32,111 bases of DNA from Saprospiraceae bacterium (GTDB lineage Bacteria > Bacteroidota > Bacteroidia > Chitinophagales > Saprospiraceae): positions 1 through 32,111 of the forward strand of contig JANQPA010000049.1 of assembly GCA_028285545.1 (NCBI GenBank), in the 5' to 3' direction. The notes under the pieces are model-generated. The model did not search any database, was not told the origin of the DNA, and saw only the letters and a list, made by a program, of their open reading frames with translations. Below, piece by piece: positions 30,209 through 32,111 of this stretch. Each line of letters starts with the position of its first letter. The stretch's first letter is position 1. Both the position numbers and the translations under genes were made by a program.

Positions 30209-31054
30209 TTATTCCCTTGGACTTAGCACTGCAATGCCCTGCTCGTAGTCCACTGTAAAAATAAAGTCGCTTAAAATATCTGAGCCTATCCCAACAATGA
30301 TAGGGTCAGGAAAGGATTTACTGATCCCCTTAAAGCTTTTCAGTTTTGCATTATCAATTTGAAGGTCGATACCACCAAGTGACAAATTATCTATAATTGT
30401 TCCTTTTTCTCCTTCTTTTAAATTCCATTCCCGAGCTGCATCAGAATCAATAACTGTTCTACTTTTTCCAGTATCTAATTCTACCAGTACTCTATTACCA
30501 TTGATATAGCCTTCAACGACAATCAGTCTTGGAAGTCGCTCAGAGGGTACTAATAAAAGTTTTTCTCCTTTAATTTTTTCTTGGGCTAAGGAAGTATTAG
30601 AAATGGCGATTAATCGATTTTTGTAGTCAAGAGTAAATCGATTGAGATCAATAAATCTAGGCCCTATTAAGCCCATATAGTCTCCCTGACTCTCTGATAC
30701 TAGTAGGTTTGAATAAATTTTTCCAAAAATATTGATGGAATCTGCTAAGTATCGATAACTAAACCCTACAGATTTCCCGGCAGAATCTCTTAATTGGATA
30801 GAATCTTTTATCGTCAAATTATATCCAGGGATAATTGATTTTGATAAAACCAGTCCAACCATATCACCTGTATCCCATTGAATCCAGATTGGATTTTTTC
30901 GAAATTCTATCTTTACATTTGGGATACCGTATTTATCAATTTGGATTGGGAATATTTCCTCAGAAGCATAATCAAGTTTGCTCAAAGCATTTTTATGCTG
31001 TCTACAGGAAGTTAGAATTATCAAAAAAAGGATAAGCGATACAATGTTTTTCAT
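30209..31054 (-). CDS. Aspartic-protease-like lipoprotein with two DTG motifs
   Basis: The 281-residue protein has lipobox IILTSC (Cys17). It holds two DTG motifs: IQWDTGDMV (Asp61) and VELDTGKSRTVID (Asp194), each followed by the hydrophobic segments of a retropepsin-like half (GLIGPRFIDL; IVGIGSDILSDF). Two halves in one chain would give a pepsin-like active site without dimerisation. It is probably periplasmic or surface-bound. Whether it cleaves peptides is unknown; the second half looks more typical than the first. Confidence 0.83.
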   Translation of the reverse strand: MKNIVSLILFLIILTSCRQHKNALSKLDYASEEIFPIQIDKYGIPNVKIEFRKNPIWIQWDTGDMVGLVLSKSIIPGYNLTIKDSIQLRDSAGKSVGFSYRYLADSINIFGKIYSNLLVSESQGDYMGLIGPRFIDLNRFTLDYKNRLIAISNTSLAQEKIKGEKLLLVPSERLPRLIVVEGYINGNRVLVELDTGKSRTVIDSDAAREWNLKEGEKGTIIDNLSLGGIDLQIDNAKLKSFKGISKSFPDPIIVGIGSDILSDFIFTVDYEQGIAVLSPRE

Positions 31055-31175
31055 AACAGATTTTTTAGTAAAGCTTGCATCCTTGGACAGTCATAAAAAA
31101 TTAATACTCAATATAAATATTAAAAAAACAGGTTTCCTTTTTTTTAGTGCCTTAAAGATTATTTTAACTTAATCT

Positions 31176-32006
31176 TCAATTACTTAAGCGATAATATGGA
31201 AACTCTTTGATGGGGTCAAAGCCTAATTTCTTTGCTAGTCTATAAGATCCTATATTCTTTAAACTACAGGCCCATACCGGCTCAAAATTATTTTCCAAAC
31301 AATAATCTATTAAGCTGGAACAAACATATTGTGCAAAGCCCTTTCCCCTAAATTGAGGTAGCGTCTCCATTCCCAGTTCTAATTGATTGTCGTTTAAAAA
31401 GGAAGCAAAAGCAGTGGAAGCCAATTGATTCTCATAATAAAGGCTAAAACCAATCGCATTATTGATAAAATCATCCGCATTATCCCAAAAATTAGAGGGC
31501 ACTACACTTCCTTTCATATCATGAAAAACATTTCTTTCGCTTCGAATTATTCTATGTTGAGAAATAATATGCTCTTTTTTGAATTGAAGATATTTATCCT
31601 TTTCAAATTTAAAATTGACTCTGGTATTTAATTCGATGATTCCCTTTTTCGAATCCGGTTTATTATTTGCAACTGGGATCATCAAATCTTGAAATAAATC
31701 CTGGAGTTTTGTGTTCCACTCAGCAGGATAAACTTGCATCCATTCATGCCGATTTCTCACAGCAGGAATATTGAGCGCATAACTTTTAAAATACTTATTA
31801 AAAAGGGCATGGTTACAATTACCACCCAGGAGAGACATGCCATATCTATGGACAATGTAAAAGGTTTGGGGATTTAGTACCTGATCTACATAGACTCTTC
31901 CAGCTACTTTTTTTTCAAGAACAGAAAGGGCAAAAAGGTGATTGAAATCAATCTTTTCCAGTAATTTGATAAGCAGGTGATAATGTTTTTTGTCAAGTAA
32001 TATCAT
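31176..32006 (-). CDS. GNAT-family N-acetyltransferase, second copy
   Basis: The 276-residue protein has the acetyl-CoA motif LGMETLPQFRGKGFAQYVC, with the R-G-K-G-F-A loop, near residues 209-227. The C-terminal helix and strand (NIGSYRLAKKLGFDPI) follow as in the family. The N-terminal 110 residues form an extra domain like those of the GNAT_acetyltr_2 type. Cytoplasmic; acceptor unknown. It is 121 bases upstream of the aspartic-protease-like gene. It is not a recent duplicate of the other GNAT protein. Confidence 0.83.
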   Translation of the reverse strand: MILLDKKHYHLLIKLLEKIDFNHLFALSVLEKKVAGRVYVDQVLNPQTFYIVHRYGMSLLGGNCNHALFNKYFKSYALNIPAVRNRHEWMQVYPAEWNTKLQDLFQDLMIPVANNKPDSKKGIIELNTRVNFKFEKDKYLQFKKEHIISQHRIIRSERNVFHDMKGSVVPSNFWDNADDFINNAIGFSLYYENQLASTAFASFLNDNQLELGMETLPQFRGKGFAQYVCSSLIDYCLENNFEPVWACSLKNIGSYRLAKKLGFDPIKEFPYYRLSN

Positions 32007-32111
32007 TAATTGAACGTTAGTTCGGAGATTAGTTCATTGAAAATCAGGCATTAGTTGAAAAAACAAAGAAGCATGAGAGCAAATTTTGGTAAAATTGTTT
32101 CGCCAAAAATA

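Overview
The window looks like chromosomal DNA of a marine or soil Bacteroidota, most likely order Cytophagales. The DNA is AT-rich and Shine-Dalgarno sequences are rare. There are many Bacteroidota-type lipoproteins, single-domain globin, GH29 and GH13 glycosidases, a seven-helix AraC-type membrane regulator, DUF6090-like protein and a chromosomal subclass B1 metallo-beta-lactamase. No rRNA, tRNA, CRISPR array, transposase, integrase or phage gene was seen. The organism assignment is inferred from gene content.

Layout. At 1-154 lies a large foldback repeat. From 175 to 2614 (minus) is an operon of a tandem universal stress protein, a P-loop kinase and an aminoglycoside-phosphotransferase-like kinase. 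hemN follows (2979-4334, minus) with a possible FNR-type site upstream and a terminator downstream. From 4820 to 8274 (plus) are a small coiled-coil protein, then a two-gene operon of a 313-residue coiled-coil protein and a leucine-rich-repeat protein whose C-terminal half contains a BRCT-like segment. From 8293 to 11783 (minus) are a TolB-like propeller protein, a 51-residue membrane protein, a globin and a GH29 alpha-L-fucosidase. From 11905 to 18991 (minus) runs a long, tightly packed gene run: lipoprotein phosphoesterase, thioredoxin-like/TPR protein, CsaA, GH13 lipoprotein, DUF6090-like protein, B1 metallo-beta-lactamase, FlaR-like kinase and methyltransferase, several overlapping by 4 to 8 bases. 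A plus-strand serine hydrolase (19162-20841) converges on an AraC-type membrane regulator (20838-21977, minus).

From 22675 to 25254 (plus) are two tandem paralogous lipoproteins whose 5' leader and signal peptide are almost identical in DNA although the rest has diverged. The last part (25400-32006, minus) holds an exported RidA-like lipoprotein, a GNAT acetyltransferase, a phosphoesterase, gamma-glutamyltransferase, an alpha/beta hydrolase, an aspartic-protease-like lipoprotein and a second GNAT protein.

Most genes are envelope or housekeeping functions. The most unusual features are the duplicated lipoprotein leader cassette, the coiled-coil/LRR-BRCT-like pair, the complete B1 beta-lactamase embedded in a native operon, and several long perfect palindromes at gene ends, including a 56-bp one that touches the csaA start. 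I did not find a clearly recognisable new defence or mobile system.
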